Positions 1 to 6,544 of a stretch of 8,447 nucleotides of DNA are shown here, in pieces. Made by a program: the position numbers and the translations under genes. Positions within the stretch are counted from its first letter, which is position 1; each line of letters opens with the position of its first letter. Below the pieces are notes generated by a model. That model made no database searches, was not told the origin of the DNA, and saw nothing but the letters and a program-made list of their open reading frames with translations. This DNA comes from an uncultured Pelosinus sp. (GTDB lineage Bacteria; Bacillota; Negativicutes; UMGS1260): the NCBI GenBank assembly GCA_900550105.1, contig URQW01000110.1, positions 1-8,447 on the forward strand, written 5' to 3'.

Positions 1-14
1 CCTCGTTGCGTCAT
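1..14 (-). CDS. Possible first codons of the next transporter gene (partial)
   Basis: An ATG on the minus strand at 14-12 opens a frame reading M-T-Q-R before the window ends. It lies 19 nt after the stop of the DppC-type permease and has a weak TGGAT ribosome binding site about 8 nt upstream. In dpp/opp/nik operons the gene after the second permease usually encodes a DppD-type ATPase, so that is the expected product. Only four codons are visible, so the assignment rests on position alone. Confidence 0.3.
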
Positions 15-33
15 AATATTAATCCAAAGATTT

Positions 34-945
34 CTAATTTCCAAGCAACTTGCTGCTGTCAAGGGAATCACTTCCTGTCTTTGTACTATTCCGTCTTTGT
101 TGCTGATTCAGTGGATCTAAGGCATCGCGAATGGCATCGCCGACAAAATTCACGGCAAGCACCGTAGAAACAATGGCAAGACCGGGAAAAAGCGTAATCC
201 ACCAACACCCAGCTAAAATACTGCGCTGACCACCCATAAGCATATTTCCCCAGGACGGTTGATAAGGCGGAATACCTAGGCCTAAAAAACTTAAAGCAGC
301 TTCAGTAATAATGGCATGGCCCATATTTAGTGTAGCTAATACGACCAGTGATGGCAGACAGTTCGGTAAAATATGGCGGCGAACCACATTTTTCTGAGTA
401 GAGCCGCTAGCGAGCGCTGCTTTCACAAAGGGCTTTTGTTTTATGACTAAAAACTCTGTTCGTATCAGGCGCGCTGTTTGCATCCAAGTGGTGAAGGCAA
501 TTACTAAAACAACGCTCCAAAGTCCTTGATTTCCTAAGGATTGCAGGGCAATAACCATAACTAACGTCGGCAGTGATAACAAACCATCAACCAAACGCAT
601 ACAAAGGTTATCTAACAAGCCGCCGGCATAGCCGCTCATTAAGCCGTAGCATAAGCCTATTGTTGTTGCTAAAAAAACGGAAGCAAAACCAACTAATAAA
701 GAAACACGTCCGCCATAAAGCAGTCTGCTGTAAATATCACGACCTAATTCGTCAGTACCGAACCAGTGCTGTAAAGATGGCGGTTGGCGAATACTGAGAA
801 GATCTGTATCAACCGGACTATAGTGACTCAAAAGCGGTGCAGCTAGGGCAAAAAAAGAATAGAGTAATAGAATTGCTATCCCCCAACGCCCGACTCTATG
901 GCCGTAAAGACGATGCCAAAACCGTTTATTATTCTCATTATCCAT
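34..945 (-). CDS. Peptide/nickel-type ABC transporter permease, DppC/OppC family
   Basis: This is the second inner-membrane permease of a family 5-type ABC importer (dipeptide, oligopeptide or nickel class); with the DppB-type partner it forms the channel. From the ATG at 945 it is 303 aa, normal for the family. An N-terminal membrane segment lies at about 21-39. The FGTDELGRD signature typical of DppC is at 62-70. The cytoplasmic EAA loop that contacts the ATPases is at about 173-194 (A-x-A-x-G ... HILPN), and the EAALSFLGLGIPP segment is at 215-227. The C-terminal tail after residue 280 is polar. The frame could extend to a TTG at 1029, but that lies deep inside the upstream permease gene. 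The ATG at 945 gives an 8-nt overlap with that gene's stop, the usual coupled arrangement, with a G-rich stretch about 10 nt upstream. The substrate cannot be read from the sequence. Confidence 0.93.
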   Translation of the reverse strand: MDNENNKRFWHRLYGHRVGRWGIAILLLYSFFALAAPLLSHYSPVDTDLLSIRQPPSLQHWFGTDELGRDIYSRLLYGGRVSLLVGFASVFLATTIGLCYGLMSGYAGGLLDNLCMRLVDGLLSLPTLVMVIALQSLGNQGLWSVVLVIAFTTWMQTARLIRTEFLVIKQKPFVKAALASGSTQKNVVRRHILPNCLPSLVVLATLNMGHAIITEAALSFLGLGIPPYQPSWGNMLMGGQRSILAGCWWITLFPGLAIVSTVLAVNFVGDAIRDALDPLNQQQRRNSTKTGSDSLDSSKLLGN

Positions 946-1927
946 GTGCGCCAAGCCCCCGTTTTGCTCCCTCGCCCTGCAATCTGGGATCAAGCCAAGC
1001 GCACAAAATATCAGCAAGTAAATTACCAATCACTACAAATAAACCAGTGAGAAGAATGGTTCCCATAAGCAACGGATAGTCTCGTGTTGCCGCCGAGTAG
1101 ATTGTAAGCTGGCCAATTCCTGGATAAGCGAAGACGGTTTCGACGAGATAACCGCCGCCAATTAAAGAGGAAAATGACATTCCTGTATAAGTAATTAAAG
1201 GAATTAAGGCATTGCGAAAGGCATGCACATAATAAATATAGTTAGGCATAAGGCCTTTCGCATAGGCTGTTAAAATATATTCTTGATTTAAAACTTCTAG
1301 CATGCTAGAGCAGATTAAACGAATATAGGCGCCAATATGGCTAACAGCAAGAACAAGAGCTGGTAATATAAGATGAAGCAAACGATTACTTAGATCCTGC
1401 TCGCGCCCAATAGCCGCAAGACCAGAAGACGGCAGCCAGCCAAGATAAACAGAAAACACCAAGATAGCTAGGAGCGCTAACCAAAAGCTAGGAATAGAAA
1501 AAAACAAAAAAGCAATAAAGGTAGAAAAATAGTCGAATAAAGAATATTGCTTGACTGCTGCAAGAATGCCGATAGCTGTTGCTAATACAAGCATGATTGC
1601 TGTAGCACTAGCGGTTAATAGCAACGTGTTGGGTAACCGTTCGGCAAGAATCTGACTAACGGGTTGTCCTGTCATATATGATGTTCCTAGATCGCCCTGC
1701 AAAATCCCTGACATCCATTTACCATACTGAACAGGCAAGGGTTGATCCAGTCCGAGATTTGTCCGAATCCGCATTTGGTCTTGCGGCCGCATTTTTTCTA
1801 AATGACTGCCGTACATGGCTACGGCAGGATCGCCGTGAGCCATGTGAATCAGAAAAAAAGCACATAAGCTAATTACTAAAAGAACAGGCAGGCTCGATAA
1901 AATGCGACGAAAAATAAAACCTAACAT
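938..1927 (-). CDS. Peptide/nickel-type ABC transporter permease, DppB/OppB family
   Basis: This is the first permease of the importer, 329 aa, a typical DppB length. The N-terminus MLGFIFRRIL starts the first membrane helix (about 9-29) and is followed by the family's extracytoplasmic region with GDP (32-34) and NLGLDQPLPVQY (57-68). Further helices lie at about 103-125, 133-162, 185-208, 240-258 and 286-312. The EAA loop at about 217-241 (EYILTAYAKGL ... HAFRNALIPL) is the docking site for the ATPase. The segments LVETVFAYPGIG (261-272) and RDYPLLMG (282-289) are diagnostic. The ATG directly follows the TAA of the binding-protein gene with no gap (TAAATG), and a GGAG about 10 nt upstream lies inside that gene, so translation is probably coupled. 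The 3' end overlaps the DppC-type gene by 8 nt. Confidence 0.95.
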   Translation of the reverse strand: MLGFIFRRILSSLPVLLVISLCAFFLIHMAHGDPAVAMYGSHLEKMRPQDQMRIRTNLGLDQPLPVQYGKWMSGILQGDLGTSYMTGQPVSQILAERLPNTLLLTASATAIMLVLATAIGILAAVKQYSLFDYFSTFIAFLFFSIPSFWLALLAILVFSVYLGWLPSSGLAAIGREQDLSNRLLHLILPALVLAVSHIGAYIRLICSSMLEVLNQEYILTAYAKGLMPNYIYYVHAFRNALIPLITYTGMSFSSLIGGGYLVETVFAYPGIGQLTIYSAATRDYPLLMGTILLTGLFVVIGNLLADILCAWLDPRLQGEGAKRGLGAHG

Positions 1928-3526
1928 TTACTGTTTGCTCCATTCCTCCAAATTCCACATATAACCTGCGCCGTGATGTCCTAGTGTTTTTTCTTTAATA
2001 CCAGTTAGGTTTTTCTTGGTAACTAAAGCAACATCAAGATATGCTAAAAAATTAAACGCAGGGTCTTTAGCAAGCTCATTTTGGAATTCTTTATAAAGTG
2101 CGATTCTCTCATTACGATCACTAGCTTGTCTGGCTGCTAAAAGCAATGAGTCAACCTTAGTGTTTTTATAGTGTTCATAATTGGCAATTTCCATTTGAGA
2201 ACTATGGAATATGCGATACGTATCATCATCGGGATCAAACGGGCTACCCCAGCCCAGCAAGAAAGTATCAGTTTGGCCAATTTTAAAGGAACCTTTTTCC
2301 TTCGGATCAGGAATTGCTTCCACGCCGATTTGTTTAAACTGAGTACTTAAAGCATTGACTAAAGCGACTCTTACAGGATCAGTAACAAAAGTCGTCAACT
2401 TAAAGGAAAAACGTTTTCCATCTTTTTGCAAAACTCCATCAGGACCCGGTGTCCAGCCAGCTTCAGTCAGCAAAGCCTTTGCTTTTTCTAGATTGAATGT
2501 GTAAGGATTAACATCAGGATTATTAGCCCAGCTTAACTGTAACGGTCCATAAGCCGGTTTGCCCCACCCCAGTAAAACGCCATTAACTAAGGCATTACGG
2601 TCTACTGCGTAGTTGAGCGCCTGCCGTACTCGGGCATCCTCCCATAGCGGATTCAGTCTGTTATACATTAATACCCGATAGTCGGCAGTAACAATGCGAT
2701 GAACTGTTAAATTATCTTTTTGCTTCATTCGGTCAACTTCCATTGGATCGACTAAAGCTACATCAATTTCACCTGTTTCTAATTGCAACGCCCGAACATT
2801 TTGATCAGGCAAATATTTTAAAATGACTTGCTCTGACTTGGGCGACTGACGGTAAAAATCTTGATTGGCGGCAAGTTTCATATATTGTCCTTTTTTCCAT
2901 TCCACAAACTTAAATGGGCCGGTACCAATAGGCGCAGCATTGAAAGCATTGTTATTGATATCTTTACCTTCCAAGAGATGTTTCGGCAACATTCCGGTAG
3001 ACATTACATTCACTAGCAAAGGAAACGGTGTTTTTAGAACAATTTTTACGGTATAGGGATCCATAATTTGCACAGCTTTAATTTCCTCAAACCGTTCTCG
3101 AATCATTGAATTATTTTTAGGATTTAACGCGGCTTCAATCGTAAATTTTACATCATCCGCTGTAAACGGCTGACCATCATGCCATTTAATATTTTTCTTT
3201 AAATGAAACGTATAAGTCAGTTTATCACTTGATATATCCCAGCTTTCCGCCATGTCAGGAATGGGCTCATTTTTATCATCGTAACGGACTAACCCGCTAA
3301 AAATAAGTGAAATGGCATCATCATGCTCATCGGCAAAAATTGGATTAACTTTGTCTGACTCATTTTCGACACCAAGAATAATTGACTTCGAATCCGTTTT
3401 AGCACCTGTTTGATCGGCTTTACCGCCACAGCCGCTTACCAGAAATGTCAGTACTACAAATAAGGCAGTAATAAAAAAAACACTTTGTTTTGCGAATAAC
3501 TTCTTTTTGCTAAAAAATTTACTCAT
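1928..3526 (-). CDS. ABC transporter substrate-binding lipoprotein, family 5 (DppA/OppA/NikA type)
   Basis: This is the extracytoplasmic receptor that hands substrate to the two permeases encoded next. From the ATG at 3526 it is 532 aa, typical of the SBP_bac_5 family. The N-terminus is basic (MSKFFSKKK), followed by a hydrophobic stretch and the lipobox V-S-G-C with lipidated Cys33. The mature protein shows family features: LVRYDDKNEPIPDMAESW, then HLKKNIKWHDGQPFTADDVKF, and later LNYAVDR. The last residues contain GHHG (H517, H518) and a W-N-L-E-E-W motif, which could bear on ligand type. The frame extends to a TTG at 3604, but that codon lies at the edge of the leader hairpin. The ATG at 3526 has AAGGGAGG at 3547-3540, though at a rather long 13-nt spacing. 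Whether it binds peptides, nickel complexes or something else is not decided by the sequence. Confidence 0.94.
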   Translation of the reverse strand: MSKFFSKKKLFAKQSVFFITALFVVLTFLVSGCGGKADQTGAKTDSKSIILGVENESDKVNPIFADEHDDAISLIFSGLVRYDDKNEPIPDMAESWDISSDKLTYTFHLKKNIKWHDGQPFTADDVKFTIEAALNPKNNSMIRERFEEIKAVQIMDPYTVKIVLKTPFPLLVNVMSTGMLPKHLLEGKDINNNAFNAAPIGTGPFKFVEWKKGQYMKLAANQDFYRQSPKSEQVILKYLPDQNVRALQLETGEIDVALVDPMEVDRMKQKDNLTVHRIVTADYRVLMYNRLNPLWEDARVRQALNYAVDRNALVNGVLLGWGKPAYGPLQLSWANNPDVNPYTFNLEKAKALLTEAGWTPGPDGVLQKDGKRFSFKLTTFVTDPVRVALVNALSTQFKQIGVEAIPDPKEKGSFKIGQTDTFLLGWGSPFDPDDDTYRIFHSSQMEIANYEHYKNTKVDSLLLAARQASDRNERIALYKEFQNELAKDPAFNFLAYLDVALVTKKNLTGIKEKTLGHHGAGYMWNLEEWSKQ

Positions 3527-3547
3527 CTTACGCCAAAAGCCTCCCTT

Positions 3548-3600
3548 AAAAATAAAAACCAAGTAAGCCCTTTCTTTCAAGAAAAGTAGGCTACCTGGTT
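3548..3600 (-). terminator. Intrinsic-terminator-like hairpin in the leader of the transporter operon
   Basis: On the minus strand the arm AACCAGGTAGCC (3600-3589) pairs with GGGCTTACTTGGTT (3570-3557). The first nine pairs are continuous with one G-U; the stem then continues with one bulge, and the intervening sequence can fold further. It is followed at once by TTTTTATTTTT (3558-3548). The + strand side lacks a T-run, so it should act only toward the transporter genes. It ends just before the ribosome binding site (3547-3540), so it sits inside the operon leader rather than after a gene. That is the layout of attenuation or of a riboswitch expression platform. Confidence 0.6.
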
Positions 3601-3643
3601 TCAATTGAAAATTTACCCAGAATGCGTAAGAAGCTTCATGCCT

Positions 3644-3675
3644 CTAATAAAGTACAATTCATCATACTTTATTAG
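3644..3675. repeat. Perfect 11-bp inverted repeat, candidate operator
   Basis: The + strand reads CTAATAAAGTA (3644-3654), a 10-nt spacer, then TACTTTATTAG (3665-3675), a perfect inverted repeat. No T-run follows on either strand, so it is a poor terminator. Its right arm overlaps the -10 of one candidate minus-strand promoter for the transporter operon (TTGTTT 3698-3693, 18-nt spacer, TAATAA 3674-3669), the classic place for a repressor operator. The regulator is unknown. Confidence 0.5.
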
Positions 3676-3711
3676 AACTATATTTGACATCAAAACAAAT
3701 TTTCCTGCTTT

Positions 3712-3739
3712 ATAATAAAAATTCAGTAATTTTTAACAA
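3712..3739 (-). promoter_or_regulatory. Candidate promoter for the transporter operon
   Basis: On the minus strand, TTGTTA (3739-3734) is followed after 16 nt by TATTAT (3717-3712), a fair match to sigma-A promoters. Transcription would start near 3705 and give a leader of about 180 nt that contains the inverted repeat and the terminator-like hairpin. A competing candidate overlaps the inverted repeat (-35 at 3698-3693, -10 at 3674-3669). The region is AT-rich, so chance matches are likely. Confidence 0.35.
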
Positions 3740-4506
3740 GCAGTAATTCCGCCATCTACACTCCAAAGCGCCCCCGTAACAAAAGCAGCTTCTGAAGAAG
3801 CCAAAAAACAAATGACGTTAGCTACTTCTTCTGCTGTGCCAATTCGTCCTAGCGGGTAATAAAGCGCCATTTCCGCTTTGGCAGCTGCTGGATCGATCTT
3901 TTCAGATAATTGCTTTTCCAATAACGGCGTGGCAATATCGCCAGGACAGACGGCATTGACACGAATTTTATAAGGCGCTAACTCTAATGCCAAGGCTTTC
4001 GTAAAAATATTGACAGCTCCTTTGGAAGCGCAATAGGCGCTGCACTGTAAATTCCCCTGTACGCCCGCATCAGAGGAAACATTCAAAATAACGCCGCCAC
4101 CGTTTCTTCGCATTTGTCTTGCTGCAAATTTTGCCATAAAGTAAACGCCTTTTATATTACAGTCCATTACATCGGCAAAATCTTGTTCACTCATTTCATC
4201 GATCAGCTTCTCCAAATAAAGACCAGCACTGTTGATTAGCACATCAAGACGGCCAAAGCGGCGTACTGTTTCTGCTACGATCTGCTGACAAGCGTCATAA
4301 TTTCTTACATCGCCTTTTAGGTAAATTACCTCAGGCTGGTTTTGTAAAATCTGTATTGCTTCACGTCCTTTCTGCTCATTACGGCCAACCAGAACAACCA
4401 TAGCTCCTTTCGCTAAAAACTTCTGTGCAGATGCTAAGCCAATACCGGAAGTTCCGCCCGTAATCAGTATTACTTTGCCAAGAAAAGACGACTCGCAATT
4501 TTCCAC
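3733..4506 (-). CDS. Short-chain dehydrogenase/reductase (classical SDR, FabG-like)
   Basis: This is an NAD(P)-dependent oxidoreductase with a Rossmann fold, 257 aa from the GTG at 4506. The cofactor motif TGGTSGIG is at 16-23. GRN after the second strand hints at NADPH preference. The structural NNAG motif reads NSAG (92-95), and the N of DCNIKG is at 117. The catalytic residues are intact: Ser145 in NVSS, then Tyr158 and Lys162 in YCASK. PGDIATPLL and the C-terminal VTGALWSVDGG fit the classical family. A TTG at 4512 is also possible, but the GGAG site lies only 2 nt from it and 8 nt from the GTG, so the GTG is preferred. The gene has its own promoter, and the transporter leader follows its stop. 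The substrate is unknown; 3-oxoacyl-ACP reductase or a sugar/alcohol dehydrogenase are both possible, and no fatty-acid genes are nearby. Confidence 0.92.
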   Translation of the reverse strand: MENCESSFLGKVILITGGTSGIGLASAQKFLAKGAMVVLVGRNEQKGREAIQILQNQPEVIYLKGDVRNYDACQQIVAETVRRFGRLDVLINSAGLYLEKLIDEMSEQDFADVMDCNIKGVYFMAKFAARQMRRNGGGVILNVSSDAGVQGNLQCSAYCASKGAVNIFTKALALELAPYKIRVNAVCPGDIATPLLEKQLSEKIDPAAAKAEMALYYPLGRIGTAEEVANVICFLASSEAAFVTGALWSVDGGITAC

Positions 4507-4535
4507 ATCCAACGCTCCAATTCATTGCAAAATAG

Positions 4536-4544
4536 ATTATATCA
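4536..4544 (-). promoter_or_regulatory. Extended -10 promoter of the dehydrogenase gene
   Basis: The minus strand reads TGATATAAT (4544-4536), a perfect TATAAT with the TG of an extended -10 element. No good -35 sits at 17 nt, which is acceptable for extended -10 promoters. Transcription would start near 4529, about 23 nt before the GTG start at 4506. The element lies between the stop of the 72-aa gene and the dehydrogenase, so the dehydrogenase probably has its own transcript. Confidence 0.5.
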
Positions 4545-4565
4545 CTATAAGCATACCACAATTAT

Positions 4566-4784
4566 TTACAAAGTATCTACTTGCTCTTCTTCGGCTTCAA
4601 GAACTCTTTCGCTATTTTTCATTTGTACCATAAGAGAACGCACAATTTCCTCATAACGACTTACGACAGCATTCGTTAGTGCCGGGACCTCTCGTTGTCC
4701 CCATTCCTCATGCTGTTGCTCTAAGATAAACATAGCAAGTTCATGAATCCGATAGGATTTTAATACGCTTTTCAAGTCAAACAT
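4566..4784 (-). CDS. 72-aa protein of unknown function
   Basis: I do not recognise this protein. From the ATG at 4784 it is 72 aa, beginning MFDLKSVLKSYRIHELAMF and ending in an acidic tail EAEEEQVDTL. It has no signal peptide, membrane segment or cysteine, and it looks largely helical, with charged and hydrophobic residues alternating in the middle (VSRYEEIVRSLMVQMKNSERVLEAEEE), perhaps a short coiled coil. It would be cytoplasmic. The ribosome binding site AAGGAGG, 7 nt before the ATG, is one of the best in the window and argues strongly that the gene is real. Longer starts at a TTG up to 4844 would place the start upstream of this site and are rejected. It is divergent from the glucosaminidase gene and lies upstream of the dehydrogenase, which has its own promoter. 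Confidence 0.75.
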   Translation of the reverse strand: MFDLKSVLKSYRIHELAMFILEQQHEEWGQREVPALTNAVVSRYEEIVRSLMVQMKNSERVLEAEEEQVDTL

Positions 4785-4815
4785 TTTTACTCCTCCTTCA
4801 TCTATTTCTATGACA

Positions 4816-4833
4816 ACACCAACCATCTGGTGT
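4816..4833. repeat. Short inverted repeat in a divergent intergenic region
   Basis: ACACCA (4816-4821) and TGGTGT (4828-4833) form a perfect 6-bp inverted repeat with a 6-nt spacer, between the starts of the 72-aa gene and the divergent hydrolase gene. Its place and size fit a dimeric regulator's site, but 6-bp arms can occur by chance. I could not find a convincing -35/-10 pair for either gene in the 117-nt region. The TATAAT at 4883-4888 abuts the ribosome binding site and is too close to the start to be the promoter. Confidence 0.25.
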
Positions 4834-4901
4834 CCATGAGACAAGGATTTTTAATGATGAGGCGCGAAATTATTAAAGAATTTATAATAAGGAGATACAC
4901 T

Positions 4902-5549
4902 ATGTCTAAACAACTTACCGCTTTTTCCTTATTGCTGCTGTTTCCTTTCGTGATGATGGCTCCGGCTACAGCCTCATCCATTCCGCTAAAATCATTGCCA
5001 GCTGGTTCTTTTGCGCTACAAGATCGCTATCAGTTTGACTTATCGATTATGGGAAGTCCCTTAGCTTCGGAACAGCAATGCGTCGCCTATTTACGTCAAA
5101 AAAACCCGTTGCCGGAAACGGCAGTTTCGGCAAAAGAGCTTGTACGGATTTTTTATGAAGAAGCGAGACATGAAGGGATCCGTCCTGACGTAGCTTTTGC
5201 CCAATCCCTCCATGAAACAGGCTTTTTTCGTTATGGCGGTGATGTATTACCACCACAAAACAATTATGCCGGGCTTGGCACAACAGGCAATGGCGTAAAA
5301 GGCGCCTGGTTTAAAAGTCCTCGTCAGGGAATTCGCGCCCAAATTCAGCATCTCAAAGGTTATGCTACGCCAGTTGCACCACAAGGCATTCTCGTGGACC
5401 CGCGCTATGACCTGCTCAAAAAGACTCCTTTTTTTGGTAAACAAAAAACCTGGCAAGCGTTAAATGGAAAATGGGCTGTTCCCGGTAGAAATTACGGGCA
5501 AACCATTTTAAGAATTCATCAGGAAATTTTAAAAATGCCCCGTAATTAG
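4902..5549 (+). CDS. Secreted glucosaminidase-domain peptidoglycan hydrolase
   Basis: This is a cell-wall hydrolase of the endo-beta-N-acetylglucosaminidase family (the FlgJ/AcmA/LytG-type fold), predicted to cut the glycan backbone of peptidoglycan outside the membrane. From the ATG at 4902 it is 215 aa, with a signal peptide (MSKQ, hydrophobic core at about 6-19, likely cleavage after PATA at 21-24). The catalytic domain covers about 75-212. Glu105 in AQSLHETGFF is the likely catalytic acid, and QNNYAGLG (119-126) is the second family signature. There is no SH3, LysM or other wall-binding repeat, so it is a minimal single-domain form. The ribosome binding site AAGGAG (4889-4894) is 7 nt before the ATG; the GTG at 4830 would add a non-signal-like N-terminus and is rejected. 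It is the only + strand gene in the window and overlaps the convergent patatin gene at the stop codons. Confidence 0.9.
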   Translation: MSKQLTAFSLLLLFPFVMMAPATASSIPLKSLPAGSFALQDRYQFDLSIMGSPLASEQQCVAYLRQKNPLPETAVSAKELVRIFYEEARHEGIRPDVAFAQSLHETGFFRYGGDVLPPQNNYAGLGTTGNGVKGAWFKSPRQGIRAQIQHLKGYATPVAPQGILVDPRYDLLKKTPFFGKQKTWQALNGKWAVPGRNYGQTILRIHQEILKMPRN

Positions 5550-6487
5550 AGCTTTTGTTTGATCTTATCGTTCAGTAATGTAATAATATCAGGCAAGTCG
5601 CTTTTGGTTGCTGCTCTGCCTCGTTCAATACAACGGTCAATGTCTTTAACACTACGAAAGGTTAGATCAAAAGTCTGAGGACGAATCACCAAATCTGATA
5701 ATTGCCGTCCTTTCAACAAGGTTACTTCTCGTGACATAATTTCAATGCACTGCAATAGTACTTCTCCGACAGACTGAATACCGAAATTAGGCTGCCCATC
5801 ATACCCCAGATCGACGCCTAACACCACTTCCGCCCCCATAGAACGTAAAATATCAGCAGGCAGATTATTTTTTACAGCTCCATCAACGAGCGTCATTCCC
5901 TGATAAACTTTTGGTTGAAAAATTCCCGGAATAGAAATGCTCGCTCGCACTGCTTCAATAAGTGAAATAGAATGATCATACTTTGCATGTAATATATCAG
6001 GTTTTTGTCGAAGCAGCGTTGTGAAAAAAACCGTTTCAGCTGTATTGAGATCAACAGCTGTAATAGCCAAAGGTAGTTTTGTTTCTTTTACTGTTCGATT
6101 TCCCCAAAGCGAACGAAAATATTGTTCCACTCTTTCGCCTTTAATCATTCCAGCCGGAATAACTGATAAGAGACGAAATTTTCCCGTAAATAGCCACTTC
6201 ATACCGTACTTGACAAGCTGATTTAAAGAAAACTTTGCGTCAATCAAATCATGTAGATTCAGTTCATGGGCAAGTTCTGTCATTTCCTGTGAACCATGGC
6301 CAGTGGCATGCAAAGCTGCTACTACAGCTCCAGCGCTTGTTCCGGCAATAAAATGAATGGGAATCCCAGCTCGTTCTAGTTCGGCGAGTACGCCAATATG
6401 AGCTAACCCGCGCAGTCCGCCGCCGCTCAAAGCTACGCCAATGCGCGGAATGGTCAGCTCGGATCGCCCGTTCACTCGGATAAGCAC
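5546..6487 (-). CDS. Patatin-like phospholipase/esterase (RssA/YlbK-type)
   Basis: This is a serine acyl hydrolase of the patatin family, probably acting on phospholipids or other acyl esters, cytoplasmic or membrane-associated since it has no signal peptide. From the GTG at 6487 it is 313 aa. The oxyanion-hole motif GGGLRG is at 22-27, the nucleophile elbow GTSAG has Ser51, and the catalytic Asp202 lies in VDGAVKNNLP, so the Ser-Asp dyad is complete. The overall layout matches stand-alone bacterial patatins of the RssA/YlbK type (about 300 aa). The start was chosen because AAAGGTGG (6502-6495) lies 7 nt before the GTG; the longer frame to a TTG at 6559 begins inside the terminator at 6545-6585. 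A possible promoter lies at 6541-6513. Its TAA overlaps the TAG of the convergent hydrolase gene. The physiological substrate is not visible. Confidence 0.92.
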   Translation of the reverse strand: MLIRVNGRSELTIPRIGVALSGGGLRGLAHIGVLAELERAGIPIHFIAGTSAGAVVAALHATGHGSQEMTELAHELNLHDLIDAKFSLNQLVKYGMKWLFTGKFRLLSVIPAGMIKGERVEQYFRSLWGNRTVKETKLPLAITAVDLNTAETVFFTTLLRQKPDILHAKYDHSISLIEAVRASISIPGIFQPKVYQGMTLVDGAVKNNLPADILRSMGAEVVLGVDLGYDGQPNFGIQSVGEVLLQCIEIMSREVTLLKGRQLSDLVIRPQTFDLTFRSVKDIDRCIERGRAATKSDLPDIITLLNDKIKQKL

Positions 6488-6512
6488 TTTGCCACCACCT
6501 TTCGGCCATCTG

Positions 6513-6541
6513 GTATAATCTATGTAATAAACTGATAACAA
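6513..6541 (-). promoter_or_regulatory. Candidate promoter of the patatin gene
   Basis: On the minus strand, TTGTTA (6541-6536) and TTATAC (6518-6513) are separated by 17 nt. They lie directly after the terminator and just ahead of the ribosome binding site at 6502-6495. The -10 is only a moderate match. The strong terminator upstream means the patatin gene needs its own promoter in this short interval, which supports the call. Confidence 0.35.
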
Positions 6542-6544
6542 GTG

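Noticed and set aside
3527..3604. N-terminal extension of the binding protein from the TTG at 3604
   Set aside because: The 26 added residues would be encoded by the leader hairpin and the ribosome binding site; the ATG at 3526 starts a clean lipoprotein signal.
3599..3610. 12-nt palindrome TTTCAATTGAAA as an operator
   Set aside because: It is low-complexity, next to the hairpin rather than a promoter, and easily explained by chance in AT-rich DNA.
3716..3735. 8-bp A/T-only palindrome overlapping the dehydrogenase stop, as a terminator
   Set aside because: TAAAAATT-CAGT-AATTTTTA has no G or C in the stem and no proper U-tract after it, so it would be too weak; it overlaps the candidate transporter promoter instead.
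4379..4561. 60-aa minus-strand frame over the start of the dehydrogenase
   Set aside because: It overlaps the real SDR gene in another frame, covers that gene's promoter and has no ribosome binding site or domain.
4883..4888. Perfect TATAAT as the promoter of the glucosaminidase gene
   Set aside because: It directly abuts the ribosome binding site, so the transcript would start after that site, and no -35 lies at 17 nt.
5047..5456. Minus-strand frames of 69-78 aa within the glucosaminidase gene
   Set aside because: They are antisense shadows of a gene with a clear domain, signal peptide and ribosome binding site.
5536..5565. Small hairpin at the convergent stop codons as a terminator
   Set aside because: Only about four to six weak pairs form, with mismatches or wobble pairs, so it cannot be supported.
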